Positions 21,720-33,684 of a stretch of 64,000 nt of DNA are shown one piece after another. This DNA comes from Begonia masoniana. Taxonomy: Eukaryota > Streptophyta > Magnoliopsida > Cucurbitales > Begoniaceae. The stretch covers positions 45,473,646 through 45,537,645 of the forward strand of contig CM039508.1 of the NCBI GenBank assembly GCA_022432975.1, in the 5' to 3' direction. The notes beneath the pieces are model-generated. The model saw nothing but the letters and a program-made list of their open reading frames with translations. It had not been told where the DNA came from and ran no database searches. The position numbers and the translations under genes are program-made. The first letter of the stretch is position 1. The number at the start of each line of letters is the position of its first letter.

Positions 21720-22470
21720 GGGCAATCAATCGCCTGATGAAAGGGCGATTGATCAGCCCTAAAAAAAATTGATGGGCAATCAATCGCCTGGTGATGGGGC
21801 GAATGATCGTCCATCAACTTCTTCAGGGGCTATCAATCCCCCCATGTATATTGTTATTGAAACTTCAAAAGCAATCTACAGGGGCAAATGGCAAAAAGCA
21901 ATCTACAGGGGCGATTGATCGCCCCTGTAGATTGCTTTTTGTCATTTTCTTTAAGTTTCAATTGTTTCTTTAGGTTTCAATTGTTGTATTTAAAAGGTTT
22001 CTAAAATAATTTCATTTGATCTTATGTTTAAAAGTTAAAAAGAAAAAGAAAATTTGCACGGGAAATAAATTACATAACTTGTAGAAAATAATTAATATTG
22101 ATGATGAGTCGCCCATGTGGGCGACTGATCGGCCTGTTTAAATTTTTTTTAAACAAGAGCCTATCAATCGCCCTACTTGGGGCGACTGATAGGCTATAGT
22201 TCTATTTTTTTTTTTAAATTGGGGCGAGTGCTCGGCTCTCAATGTATTTTTTTTAAATAAGAGCCTATCAATCGCCCCATTGGGGGCGAATGATGGCCTC
22301 TCGTTCTGTTTTTTTTAAACGAGAGCCGAGCAATAGCCCCATTGGGGGCGACTGCTCGACTCTCGAACTTTGAATAAAATGAGTTGTTAGGTGTCGACCT
22401 GTTATGTTAGGTGTCGACACTTGCTTGAAGTAGCAAGAGCCGACTGATCGCTCAGGATCAATCGGCCCTT
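21720..22470. repeat. GATCGCC/GATCGGC cluster in element B
   Basis: More than fifteen short direct and inverted copies of GGGCGATTGATCG, CAATCGCCCC and GGGGCGACTGAT separated by T- or A-runs. They form stem-loops with each other, the longest being the palindrome at 21886-21947. It also includes a GATCGCTCAGGATCAATCGGCC copy near 22447. Confidence 0.7.
21886..21947. repeat. 62-bp near-perfect palindrome
   Basis: The centre is GGGGCGATTGATCGCCCC with only a 2-base unpaired core (TG). The arms are complementary for 23 bp without a mismatch (21893-21940) and continue to about 30 bp with one mismatch. It could extrude as a cruciform or give a hairpin RNA. Confidence 0.9.
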
Positions 22471-22600
22471 GTCTTAAATAGAATTTGAATAAAATGAGTC
22501 GTTAGGTGTCGACCTGTTATGTTAGGTGTCGACACTTGCTTTGAATAGGTGTCGACACTTGCTTTGAAGTAGCAAGAGCCTGAGATTATCGATGGTCAAG
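22385..22600 (+). repeat. GTGTCGAC pairs near the right end of element B
   Basis: Five GTGTCGAC motifs in which a GTGTCGACCTGTTATG block and a GTGTCGACACTTGCTT block alternate. A segment with AATAAAATGAGT is duplicated around 22373 and 22490. Immediately outside lies the GAGCC-rich subterminal region. Confidence 0.6.
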
Positions 22601-22879
22601 TGTCGCCGCGTTAGAGAGGGTTCAGCGCTCGCCGCAGGACCCGAGCTGGGCTTCCGTTGACGAGCCAGCTCGCGAGCTGGCTCGCGAGCAGGCTCGTCGA
22701 GCCCGGTCATTCACGGGCTCGCGAGCCGGGATGTCCAAGCTCGGCTCGACTCGCCTGTGTGACTCGAGCCAAACTCGCTCGTTACTGTAGCGAGCCGAGC
22801 CAAACTCGGCCCGCTACAGTAACGAGTCGAGCGAGCGAGCTGGCGAGCAGCTCGCTCGTTTAACATCTCTAGTTAGAAT

Positions 22880-25800
22880 CCGAAGTCCTAGCTTAGAGCA
22901 GGAGGGTGGACCCATCTGTTAGGCGTATATCCTAACCGAACTAACCCATGAACTAGGCTAATCCGTGTATGCTTATGGACGTAAGTAATATATGTACATA
23001 TACACTTACAGTTTCAAATGTCACTTGTAATGTATGTTTATGTTATGTATTTTCATTTCAGTGCATCTTAATGATAAATTCGTCCATCTGGCCACGAGAA
23101 CTTACCCCCATGGGATGCATCGATCTTGTAGATTCTTTCTGTGGCGATGATCCTGCTGCCAAAAAGAGAAATACTTTAAAATTGTCTATCAAACTCATCA
23201 GAATGATTACAGGAAAAAAATTAAGAACTACATATTAATAACAGAAAACAAAAAGATCCGGACAAATTCAATGGCATGAAATTGAGAAACAGATAGCAGA
23301 CAATCTGAAGATCAACATAAACTTTTGAATTTGTTATTGAAGGGGACAATGAACTTTCACAATTAGAATTAGACAGTGCAACACTAGATTGGCACTTCTA
23401 TTTGCAAATCATTTTGTTTAATTTGAAATTGAATCATTCTTTGATAAATGACCACTATGATGAGTCAAACTCAATAGAATTTGATCAATCTTTTTTTCTA
23501 CTGTTAAGGTGGAAAACCGAACTAAGAATTCTCTTTCTTTGTCATCAATCGAATCACTGCTCGAGACCTCCAGGATTCTATTTTATCATCAGTCCAATCA
23601 CGGGCAAGCATCAAGGTCATTGAGCAGCTAGAACAGATGAAAACAGCATATAATTTTGGAGAATTGGAGTAAAAACCAAGAACAATGTGCTCTGGTACCA
23701 TGTTGCAGAATGATTTTTCAATTCATACTATTGCAGAACTACATTTTCAAACTTCTACAATCTTTCATCAAGCATAATCCTAGGAAATTCAAATCCAAAA
23801 ATCTTATATTTTACTCAACTATCTACTTTAATTACAAATATCATAGCATATTAAAACAGTAAATAAACAAATAATTAGCTTATCTTAAGAATTGGAGGTC
23901 TTGAATCTCTCGAACTTAATAAGAAAGTAAGAAATCCAAACCTAGAAATCATCCAAACGCGTTATTTTCAAAAACATAAACCAAGGTGAAAAGTTAAGTA
24001 GACTAACTTTGGAGCAACCTTTGTCACGAACAGTGACCAATTGCATGTTGCGATAAAAAATTAAAATATTTAAATTATTTTTGTGATAAAGAAAGTATGA
24101 TGTAAAAAAAGTCAACACAGTATTGGTACTTCTTTTAAAGAGACATATATAGCTTCTTTTATGCAATCATAGAGTTGAGACAAACAAGACCACAAAAAAC
24201 AGAAGCAACAATTCCACCACCCAAATGCTTACAAAATAGCTAAAATCTTGGGCAAAACCTGCCAAAAAAATTTTCAAACATGGCCACCCTCTTTATATAT
24301 ATCTACCATAAGTATATCTATGAAATTCCGAGACCAATTTGGGAGCTACCTAAGAAATTTGATTACATGTAACAAGAATTTATGGTATAATATCCAAATG
24401 CCTAAGTCTATCAGCTGAATCCCATATTTTGAGTTTTGAATATCTAATTATATAAAATTTCATGAGATAAAAGAAGTGAAACTTTTCTTTTCATAAAATC
24501 TAAAAAAATTTCACAAGTTTTTTTCTTTATGACCAGTTATGTAATGTGTGTTGATGTACAAAATGTATAAAAAAGGGAATAATAGAGCAAACAAAAGGCA
24601 AATACCACAAAAGCCATACATGAAAGCTCTAACACCTAACTTAGCTCTCCCCATAAAATTGTATTACAATAGATGAGCTTAAAATCCATTCTTGTTTAGC
24701 AACTTAGCATTAAAAATCAACCTATCACTTTTTTCAAATGCATTAAAAAACAAAAGGCAAAAGGGCAACCCACTGAGGTTATACAAGTCATACATTAGAA
24801 TAATCATTAAAACTACTATACTTGCAGAAAATAGCAGTTGAGAGTTCAAATACCTCGGAACATCCAGAAACTATCTCATAATGATGGCATCAAATCATCA
24901 ATTGATTTGCTGGCAAGTGCGGCAACCTATCAACAAGAATGAAAAAAGTACATGAGAACAATATTATAGAGAAATTTGACAAAAGATAAAAAAATAAAAA
25001 TAAAAGTTAAAAATAGAACTTTCAAAGGGATGAGAAATATTTGATGTCACTAAATATGAATTTTCTCTATCAATTTACTTAAACTGAACAACTTGATAGA
25101 ATCCATTCAAATTTTGCTCCAAAATGTAGAAAGGCAAAACGATAACATATATATAAGAGATAGAAGCCACTAACATCTTCTGTAGAGACGAAGCAGAATG
25201 AAAGTGTTTTTAAATCGATGAGAACAAACGCAAAAGGTCATAGAGTTTGTTTTATGTTGAAGTAGTGCGTGATATAAACAATTATACAGTACACAGACAC
25301 CCATTCCAAAAAACTTTCTGTCTACTCTGAGCTAAAAGAAAAGAAAAATGGTGAACAACCAAACAATTATTGGGTAAGCTAGAATTGAGTCACAATATAT
25401 GTCACTGCTTGCATATATATTCTTGTAATCACTAGCACATTATTTCTAACCAATTAGCTGATAAGATACATGCATAGGATTTCAGAAGTTTGTAATCATT
25501 TGATACCCATATATACCTCCTCGCTATAAAGAATTTTGCAAGGAAAATAAAGAAATATTTTTATGCCTCTACTATCTCTTCTCTTCTTTCCTAATCAGTG
25601 CTTCTCTCTAACCTCCTATGTCATCAAATTAGCTATTAACAAGACTTCTAAACTCTAAATGAATCTTTCTAGCCAAGACCTGATTGTAATCTTTGAATTG
25701 ACACATTATGTTCCACACTGGGTTCACTGAACTCAGATATCTGCATTTTGAAACCTTTCCTCCCACACTATTTCTAACTTAATCCAATCCAACCATGGTA

Positions 25801-28040
25801 TAGCAATTTACAACCATGATTTCCTTTCCTACCAAACTCATTAATATGGTCATGCGTCAACGGAAAAATCAGTTGTGATATGGACATGAAAATAAGAAGC
25901 ATTTGTCCAAAAGTGAACTATTCAAACACCTCAAACATTCTCAATATTTGTTGGAGTAAAATATCAGGAGGCCTAAGGAATGCTGGTTTCTCAGCATCAT
26001 ATGTGATTACCATTGCAATCAAGGAAGAACCCTCAATCTCTCATTTTTTTATTGGTAAAAGGAAATTCAATCTGAATATAGCAACATGAATACTATCAGC
26101 CTACCAAAAGGGACAAGGAACACAAAACCAGACACGAAAAGATTAAAATGGGATGGGGAGGGATATAAAAATGGCAACATATTCATAAATTAAATCACTT
26201 ACTTGACAGATAAAAATCATCGTGCAGCTCCATCCTCAGAAACTACGTCAATAATCGTGCAATATACAAGTCCTCTCAATCGTAGCAGGAGTTCTTGTAA
26301 AGGAAATGAGGCATGAAAGTTTCTTTCATGATTAAGTCTAATAGTTTTCTCATTGAAGCAACTCATAAAACCACCAAGGTAAGTAACTTCCAAGTAATGC
26401 CACAAGTCAATTTATTGCTGTCTGATCCAGTTCAAACAATCCGTGGTAACTTATATGTGGAGAATAGTAAACTCTACAGCTTCCTTAGGAATCCTAAGGA
26501 TGAAAAGGCATGCAATTTTGCCTTACGCAACACATGCCACGGATAAAATAAAAGACGAAAGCAACTGGTGAACGGAAAGAAATCGATAAACACAGAAACT
26601 CAATTGAACTGTATTTGCTGACAAAATAATTCACCACAATAACCTGATCCAATATCTTCGAGATGAGACTAAACTTAAGGACTAAAACACAATTAGCCGA
26701 CTTGGAAAGATGAAGTCGCGCAACTTAGGCAAGTCTCTTAGAAAAAATAGAAAAACCAATTGTTTACATAAACCACTACATGAAAGGGCCACTAGATAAG
26801 TGCAGAGAGCCAGGAAAAGAGTGACAGGGAGGGGGAGATAGCCTCAGAAGAGGCTAAGAATCTTCAAGAAAAATGACACAAGTGATGCAGGATTGTACCC
26901 ACCCTTCTAATTGCCACCTTTACACCTTATAAGGGCCTCAACTATAATTAAATTCACGGGAAAGTTGAGTTTGAAACTTGGATCCAACTTCTGACATTCA
27001 TCCTTGGCAAAGTGATCCACAATCTAGATTACATCTTAGAATGATAAGAAATGTAAATAATGTTAACAACTTACCATAATAAGTAGATTGACAGGCACAA
27101 GCCGATACAATTATAACTTAGGATTTATTTGATTAGTATACATTTTTTTCTTCTATTAACTATTAAGCAATCAAAATTCATGAGCAGTCAAAATATATAT
27201 TTACAATTATCAAAGTATTAATTATAAATTACCCTGATATAAAAGTTCACATTGTTTTTCAAAAAATAAATTATAGAGTATTTTGATTAATACAATTATC
27301 ACATCAAATTAGAGTTTAAGTCTACCTCTCTTACACCTGGAAGACAACGTGTGATGGAAAACCTTATAGACTCTTAAATTAACTATTAAGATAAATAACT
27401 GAAGGCATTATTTGGAATATCTAAAAAATGGAGTTCGACAAGCTTGAGCAGCAAAGAGCATATAAAAATCTAAGAAAAATGAGTAAGCCTGGAAGGCTAT
27501 GAAGTCAGACTTCATTATTATCTTGCACGGAAAGAAAAAAAGTCTGCCAAATAATAATAGGGAGCATCATTAATAATCAACTAAAGAAAACTCCTGGTGA
27601 GAACAAGTAGAACAGATAAAATTAAAAAGATCCTACAACTGGTAATCTGTAGAAAGAAACAAACATATTTGAATTTCCAAATGAAAGGATAAAATTCTCA
27701 ACCACTCGCAATTAAAACTAAGCACGTGAAATATGAAAAAACGACTATAAGTTTGCATTACAAATGTGCAATTCAAAGCAACAACATCTGGTTTCTCCCA
27801 AGATAATATAGCAAGCACCCCAGATGAAGCACTTATAATGACTACAGTCGCTTATAAATCAAGAAAAAAGCATGTTCATCAGGAAGCTAATTAACTGGTC
27901 AAACTAAGTACAATGCAAAGAGTCATATGAGGCAATCTCCTTATATTTTTATCGAGATGCAAAACTTCAGATCCAGACCTAATATTTATCAGGTTGCAGG
28001 CCAATCCATTAGTACTAACACCGCTTATGAAGGAAATCAT
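22880..28040. other. long A/T-rich intergenic stretch, no gene recognised
   Basis: About 5 kb with stops in all frames. Short ORFs (for example 22969-23238 and 25880-26089) show no family motif. A degenerate primer-binding-like GCTCTGGTACCA lies at 23690-23701, without LTRs I can define. The last few hundred bases before 28041 probably belong to the 3' untranslated region of the FLX-like gene. I see nothing else I can support. Confidence 0.45.
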
Positions 28041-30071
28041 CTATCTATGTCCTTGAGCTCGCTGGATGTCATATGCACCCCACGAACCAGCTCCAGGCCC
28101 ATATTGAGGAAAACCATCTGGACCAGCCTGCACTTTGATATTAAATTTAGAACATAAAACATTAAAATACAAAACAACCAAATGAGAAACAGACCAATCA
28201 GCCAAATAAACTACTGATGTAAAATGAATATATGGTCGTTGAGACTTGGTACTAGCTCATAAAGACAATCAAACACATCCACAAGTTATAGAAAAAAATT
28301 GTAACATAAAACCATAACTTACTGGATTGATGCCATATGTGCCAGGGTATGAATTTCCGCCATAAATAGGATCCGGGTTACCATAATTCATATTATAGCC
28401 TACATCAGGAAATAAATAATGTCATATGCACAACACAACCAAAAACAATGGAATTATCAAACAGACAATGCGCCTCAAAACAATGTGAATAATCTCTATC
28501 ATCTTTTGAACCAGAGATTCATGTGTGATCAGCATTCTGTTAGGAATATATTAAGGGGGTGATTTAATAATGTTAGGGATATCACATTCAACACCATGTA
28601 TTACCTCTCTTATGCTGGTAAGTGAAATAAAATTATCCCAAAAGCATGAACAAAAACTAAAGCAGCTCGAAGCTACATTAGACACGATATTCTTTTCATG
28701 AGAACCGTTAAGTCTTTGAATTCCAGACATAAAGTGCTTTGGAAAATCACAAGACTTTCTTCATACATCAAATTTCTCAAGCCTTTGCATTATTACTTGA
28801 TTCATTTTTTTTTTGTAAGGAAAACAATTGTATTAAGAAGGATAATGTACACAAGAGTATGAGGGGAAAGATTCATCTCAAGCAAAGTGCTAGAAATAAA
28901 ATTAGTGAAGACGATTGTTTCTTGATTCATGACCGAACATTTTCTTCCCAGTTTTCAATAAGATTCTCCCTAAGGCCCTTCCCTTTATGACTCTATACCA
29001 TTTCTGTAACAAAAAAAACTTATTCCGTCTTTCTACTGAAAAATGTTTTTTCTTAAATATAGTTAACATAGAAGCGAGATCTAGATTCTATTTGAGAACT
29101 GCATACCTGGATTCCCAACTGCAGCAGCTGCATGTGCTCTCTTCTCTGCATTAGCAATCTCAGCACGAAGTTTCTCTAACTCCCGCGCCATTGCAATCAA
29201 GTTCTTCTCCATTACCTGGCCATGCTCATAATTCTCAGCATACCCTTTCTTCTCATACTCTATGGCAGCTCTACATGTTGGATAAAAAATATTATCAGAA
29301 ATCAAAAAATGTATAATTAATCACTGATTACATTATTTATGTAAAAGAGCTCAAATGGGTGGCAAATACCTCACATAAAAAAGAACATTAAAAAAACTCC
29401 ACTTCACAAACAAAAACGAAATATATCAATCTTATTTCCGTACAAGATTTAAAGAATACACATGATTACCTTGCTCGTTGTAGTTCTTGTTTCATAGTTT
29501 CAATTTCCGCCCTCAAGACAGGGGCTTGCTGCAAATCACCAGTGACTCTAGCTAAATCTTGCGTCATGGCTTGCACCTGGCTTGTGAGGTCTTGCCTTAC
29601 CGCAGTTAGTTCCTTGATATCAACTTGAACCTGGAGAATTTCAGTCCGCATAGCCTCAACCCCACGGAGATCCACTTCCATTTTTAGAGACTTTTCGTAT
29701 AAATCTCTCATCTGCCCGTCCTTCTCTGCGCGCAAGGAATCTCCAAAGTGAGCCACTCTTTGCAGCTCATGTTGAGCTGCTTCCAGTTCCTGCTTAAGAG
29801 CAACATGAGTAGCAGCAAGTCTCTGGTTATCGACAAGGAGACCTTGAATTTCTTGGTGCTGTGCTGCAAGATGCTCCTCAATGATTGCAGGGTGAAGAGG
29901 AAGGGACCCACCACGAACCCCAAAATGTGGCTCTCTCCTTTCATCAAGTAATTTTGCATGAGGCATTGGTCCAAGGCCCCTGGGGAAGGGATGTTCGTGA
30001 ACTGAAGAAGGTATTCCAGTGTGACTTGCACCCTTTGGAGGAAGAGGCGGTCCTCGATTTCTTCCAGACAT
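28041..30071 (-). CDS. FLXL2: FLX-like protein (FLX-LIKE 2 type), four coding exons
   Basis: Exons: 30071-29470, 29270-29107, 28399-28323, 28127-28041. They join in frame to 309 residues with GT-AG introns and end at TAG. The start ATG at 30071 gives MSGRNRGPPLPPKG, the usual opening. A disordered N-terminus is followed by a long coiled coil (about residues 60-230, with EEHLAAQHQEIQGLL and the VQAMTQDLARVTGDLQ segment), and then a Gly/Tyr/Pro-rich tail ending AYDIQRAQGHR. FLX was described in Arabidopsis as a partner of FRIGIDA in activating FLC; the FLX-like paralogues are nuclear coiled-coil proteins with less defined roles. Assignment to the FLX-like 2 subgroup rests on overall length and the tail, from memory. 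Confidence 0.9.
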
Positions 30072-31397
30072 ATTTCTATAACTTTCTTGTTGAAAAATAT
30101 TCAAAAATCAATTTTAGGCCTCTCTATTGTATAAGCTGAAAAAAGAAAAAAAAATGATAAGCTTTACACATTCTGGGTTCAAGAAAATACTCTACCATAT
30201 AATAAAATTCAAATATTACAGAGTAACTTGAAAGGCGAACAATTATAATTTTAGTCTAATCTTATACTAATAATTATAACAGATTGTAGTTAAAATAATA
30301 GATAACTTGCATCACTGAATGATGACACATCAGAGTATGTAATTTAAAGTGTAACATCACCAAACTAGAAAATGCACAAAGGAGAATAAAAATCCAAAAA
30401 TTGCAACTAGCATCTAGCATCATTGATAGACAACCATACTCATACGTCATAAGATGTGTTAATAAGAAACATTTCTTCGTTAATTCTGGTAACGATGGAC
30501 TGTAACTAATCTCCCCGCTTTCAAGGGAAATTCCACCCAAGACATGGATTTTGTTCCCAGGCAAGTGGCTATATAACCATATGAGCCCCTCCCCTTGGAA
30601 TCACCTTATCATGAGTGAGTTCTACGAGGCGCGATTTCTAGCTGTACATGTTTTCAACCATACCTCTTTCTTACTGAACCCCACATCCAAACATAATCTC
30701 CATGGTTTGATAACAGTTTCTAAGACTATTCTTTTTCGCCAAATCAGGATGAGTAATTAAGCCGTAAAAGGGCAGAAAGACGTCGATTAGGGTTTCGGAA
30801 AACTCACCTTCGTTAACGAAAGAAAACTGAAAGGCAACGTGAGGAGAGGAGAAAGAAGTAAAAAAAGAGGGAAAGCTCGTCCCTGTAAATCCCGTGGAAT
30901 TGGATGAACTCAATCACTTGCAAGAAAAAATACCCGACCCGTAGATTGCCGAATATGACCCGAGCCTTTTTTATTGACCTTTTTTTTTACATTATTTTTA
31001 CTTTTTTTACTTTCACATTAATAATTAATATCTTATTTTATTATAATTAATCTTCATTATACAAATAATAATAACAACCATTACGGATAAAACATTATTT
31101 GTCAATAACGTGCAACGATATAAATTATCACTTACCATAATTACATCCATAAAACGTAACTCGATCCATAGTTTTAATTGTTGTTGATCTGAAATTCTAG
31201 TACACGTAAAAGACTCTCGAATCTCAGTTTCTCTCAAAAATGGACGATATACGGCCATAACACAAACGAAAAAGATAACACGAGCCATACGCTTCTCGAT
31301 CATAAAAAACACAAGCTAATACAGATCGATGCATTTACTCATATCGTTCACCTCCGACACTCGAACATTTCATTTCACTAAAAGGAAATAGATTTTT
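30072..31397. other. upstream region of the FLX-like gene and downstream region of SWEET2
   Basis: Probably contains a 5' untranslated leader of the FLX-like gene, perhaps with an intron (a CT-rich minus-strand stretch near 30835-30870 could be the first leader exon), and the 3' end of the SWEET2 transcript. No coding segment is recognised. Confidence 0.4.
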
Positions 31398-33684
31398 TTA
31401 AGCATATGAAAGTATAAGAGGTTCCGAGAACTCCGCTCTAGAGACTCGACTGTAATAGAAGTACAACGCCAATTGTACCGTCCCCAGCATTGTCCCGATT
31501 CCATTTGGTGCCTGGAGTTCAAGACAAGTGATAGGAAGAAGAAAGAGATTCCTAAGAAATAAAGAATAAGATAGCGCAAGAACTTACGTAAATGAAGGCA
31601 TCGTCATTGAAGATTCCGTAAAGGAAGAATGAAGTGCTCATGAGAAAGGTCGAAAGGGAGAGATAAAACGGCATAAATTCCACGCTCCTCGTTCGGATCA
31701 CCAAATTCTGGATAACACATGAAGGCACATCAAAAACTTAGCATGATCAATAATTTTGAAATAGCGCAAGCAAATGAGGTTAGCATTAACTTACGATAAT
31801 AAATAATGGAGAAGCGAACATCGATACGAGAGAGGCACAACTCAGAAATCCAACAATCGTCCGTCGAATCGACAAGTTAACTATTTGCAGGCTGCCCACA
31901 ACTATGACAGAAAACAGGACAAAAACTCCCACAAGTAGCCCCAGCATTCTCGTCTATTCAAATTATTAAAATCCATGATCAAATACCAAAAGGGATGGAA
32001 AGTTTTAGAGAGAGAAGAAACCTTTTTTGCCTTCTCTGCATGGATTATGAAGAGAGTGGAGTAGATTAATTGAAAAACGGCACCAACGGAGTTGACTGTC
32101 ATGACCAAAATATTATCAGTGGATACGAGGGGAGTGCCGTACCACAAGCAGAGCAAACAGTTAAAGAGCGTGTATATGTAAGGCAGTCCCGAGAACTGTT
32201 CAATCGAACCGTTTCTTATAATTCTTCTGAATGTATGTCTGCAAAATCAACCCAAAATGAAAGAACATGAATTAAAGCATCAGATTTCAATAAATTTCCA
32301 TTATAGCAACTTACATGGGGGACAAGAAGAGGCCGAAAGCAAAGATGTTCCCTGCACAATGCATGCAGGTCAAAGTATCATCATCAGAAACAGCAGCCAA
32401 ATTCTTGTTTCTCAAACCCATAATTAATAAATGGGTTTGTTTACCCTATGATCTAACATGGCGCTTGCTTACATGACGTTCATTAACTAGTGTAATAATT
32501 AAGAAAAATTATAAATAGTTAAAACAAAATGATGATTGCACCAATTAATGAGCGTCGAATCAGTAAGTAACATTAGATTATAGACTTAAAAGCTAAACTT
32601 AGCGTTATTCTTACTAAAATTGTTAGAAACTGAAAAATAACCGGAAAAAAAAAAAAACAATGTAGGATACCAAATTTACGTGGAAAAATTCTTTTGGGAA
32701 AAAAACAAGAGTAAAGGATAATATTACTATGAAGATCAAAATACAACCGCGTATTTTGTTATTCTATCTTACATGAATTTATAAAGAAAACAAAATTATA
32801 ATGAGTTTCCTAAAGTGGGTCTAATAAGTCTAACCCAAATAGAATTTGAGTCACACTGAAATCTAACAAAATTAATCCATTAAGATTTAGTATTACTCAA
32901 TTTCATTTTTGAAGTTTCGGTTATTTACAAAAATAAAATGGAGTCTTCCAACTTAAATGGTAAAATCTGAATAGTGATCTTTAAGGGAAATTGCTAGCTT
33001 AGAATGAACCAATCCAGAATTCAGACTAAAATATTAAAGCTTTCAACTGAACGTAATCACTTAAACAAGCAATATTATCATCTCTAACCAGCCGTTTAAG
33101 GCGTAATTGAAACACGGAGCAGACCGATAGTAGATGATTAAAGTCCACAACTCTTATTGAAGTTAGCGTAGAACAATATAGATGATTAAATTTGCTCAAA
33201 CACAATCATGTTAAGTTGTGATTAACACGCTATAACCAGTGCCATGAATGTCTAATTGAAGGTTTACATCCTTCAAAGTATGAGTTGATGAAGAACCATC
33301 CTATGAGTCTCTTCGTGAAAGGAAGCTTAACTTTTGTATTCTTAGATTATTGCAAGAATCGAAAGAAAAACAAGTTAAGACTAAACGAGATGATCGAATT
33401 TCATTAAATTTGCTCAATCTTCTCACAGAAACGAGACAACGCAGAGTCTTACAGCAAGGAATGGAAACTAGGGAGCCAATTTTAAGAGCATTTGTCATTT
33501 TAAACGCAAGTATACTGATACTTTCTGAAGCTGTAAAACCTAGACTGGAGCTACCCTTCCATCAAATTTCGATAAACCACAACATAAATCTATAATATAA
33601 TATTTGTAGAGAGAGAGAGAGAGAGAGACCGGCGATTCCAGCTGCATTTTGGCAGATTCTGAAGGTAGAAGCAGAGAAAACCAT
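31398..33684 (-). CDS. SWEET2: SWEET2-type sugar transporter, six exons
   Basis: Exons: 33684-33630, 32351-32315 (37 bp), 32238-32022, 31953-31795, 31707-31588, 31511-31398, giving 233 residues, the usual length. Two MtN3 three-helix bundles and a linking helix make seven membrane segments. GNIFAFGLFLSP, FSGLPYIYTLFNCLLCLWYGTP, FASPLFI and FMPFYLSLSTF are visible, with all four conserved prolines of the SWEET pore (residue 30 in helix 1, residue 50 in FSGLP, and those of FASP and FMPF). SWEETs let sugars diffuse across membranes; Arabidopsis SWEET2 sits in the root vacuole membrane. The residue after SPI is His32 where family members normally have Pro. The short first exon was located through the in-frame ICQNAAGIA segment. 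Confidence 0.93.

Larger units (their letters stand above)
20268..22871. mobile_element. non-autonomous hAT element (element B) with intact ends
   Basis: The termini are TAGAGATGTTAAACGAGCG and its inverted form, flanked by a perfect 8-bp duplication GTTAGAAT at 20260-20267 and 22872-22879, the hallmark length for hAT. The left 230 bp and right 270 bp are dense in GAGCC/GGCTCG motifs. Inside are a Harbinger remnant, GTGTCGACC and GATCGCC clusters and a long palindrome. No hAT transposase is present, so it would depend on one in trans. It shares ends and internal motifs with element A. Confidence 0.9.

Noticed and set aside
22522..22863. Ala/Arg/Ser-rich ORFs at the right end of element B and at 1251-1497
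   Set aside because: GAGCC/GGCTCG motif arrays avoid stops by composition; no protein features.
22969..23238. ORF with WPRELTPMGCIDLVDSFCGDD as a possible gene exon
   Set aside because: No family recognised, no splice partners or upstream exons; left as unexplained.
23690..23701. Primer-binding-like GCTCTGGTACCA suggesting another LTR element
   Set aside because: One mismatch to the tRNA-Met site and no LTR boundaries, gag or pol nearby.
29081..29305. Separate small gene at the second FLX-like exon
   Set aside because: It joins in phase with the first exon by GT-AG splicing and completes the FLX-like coiled coil.
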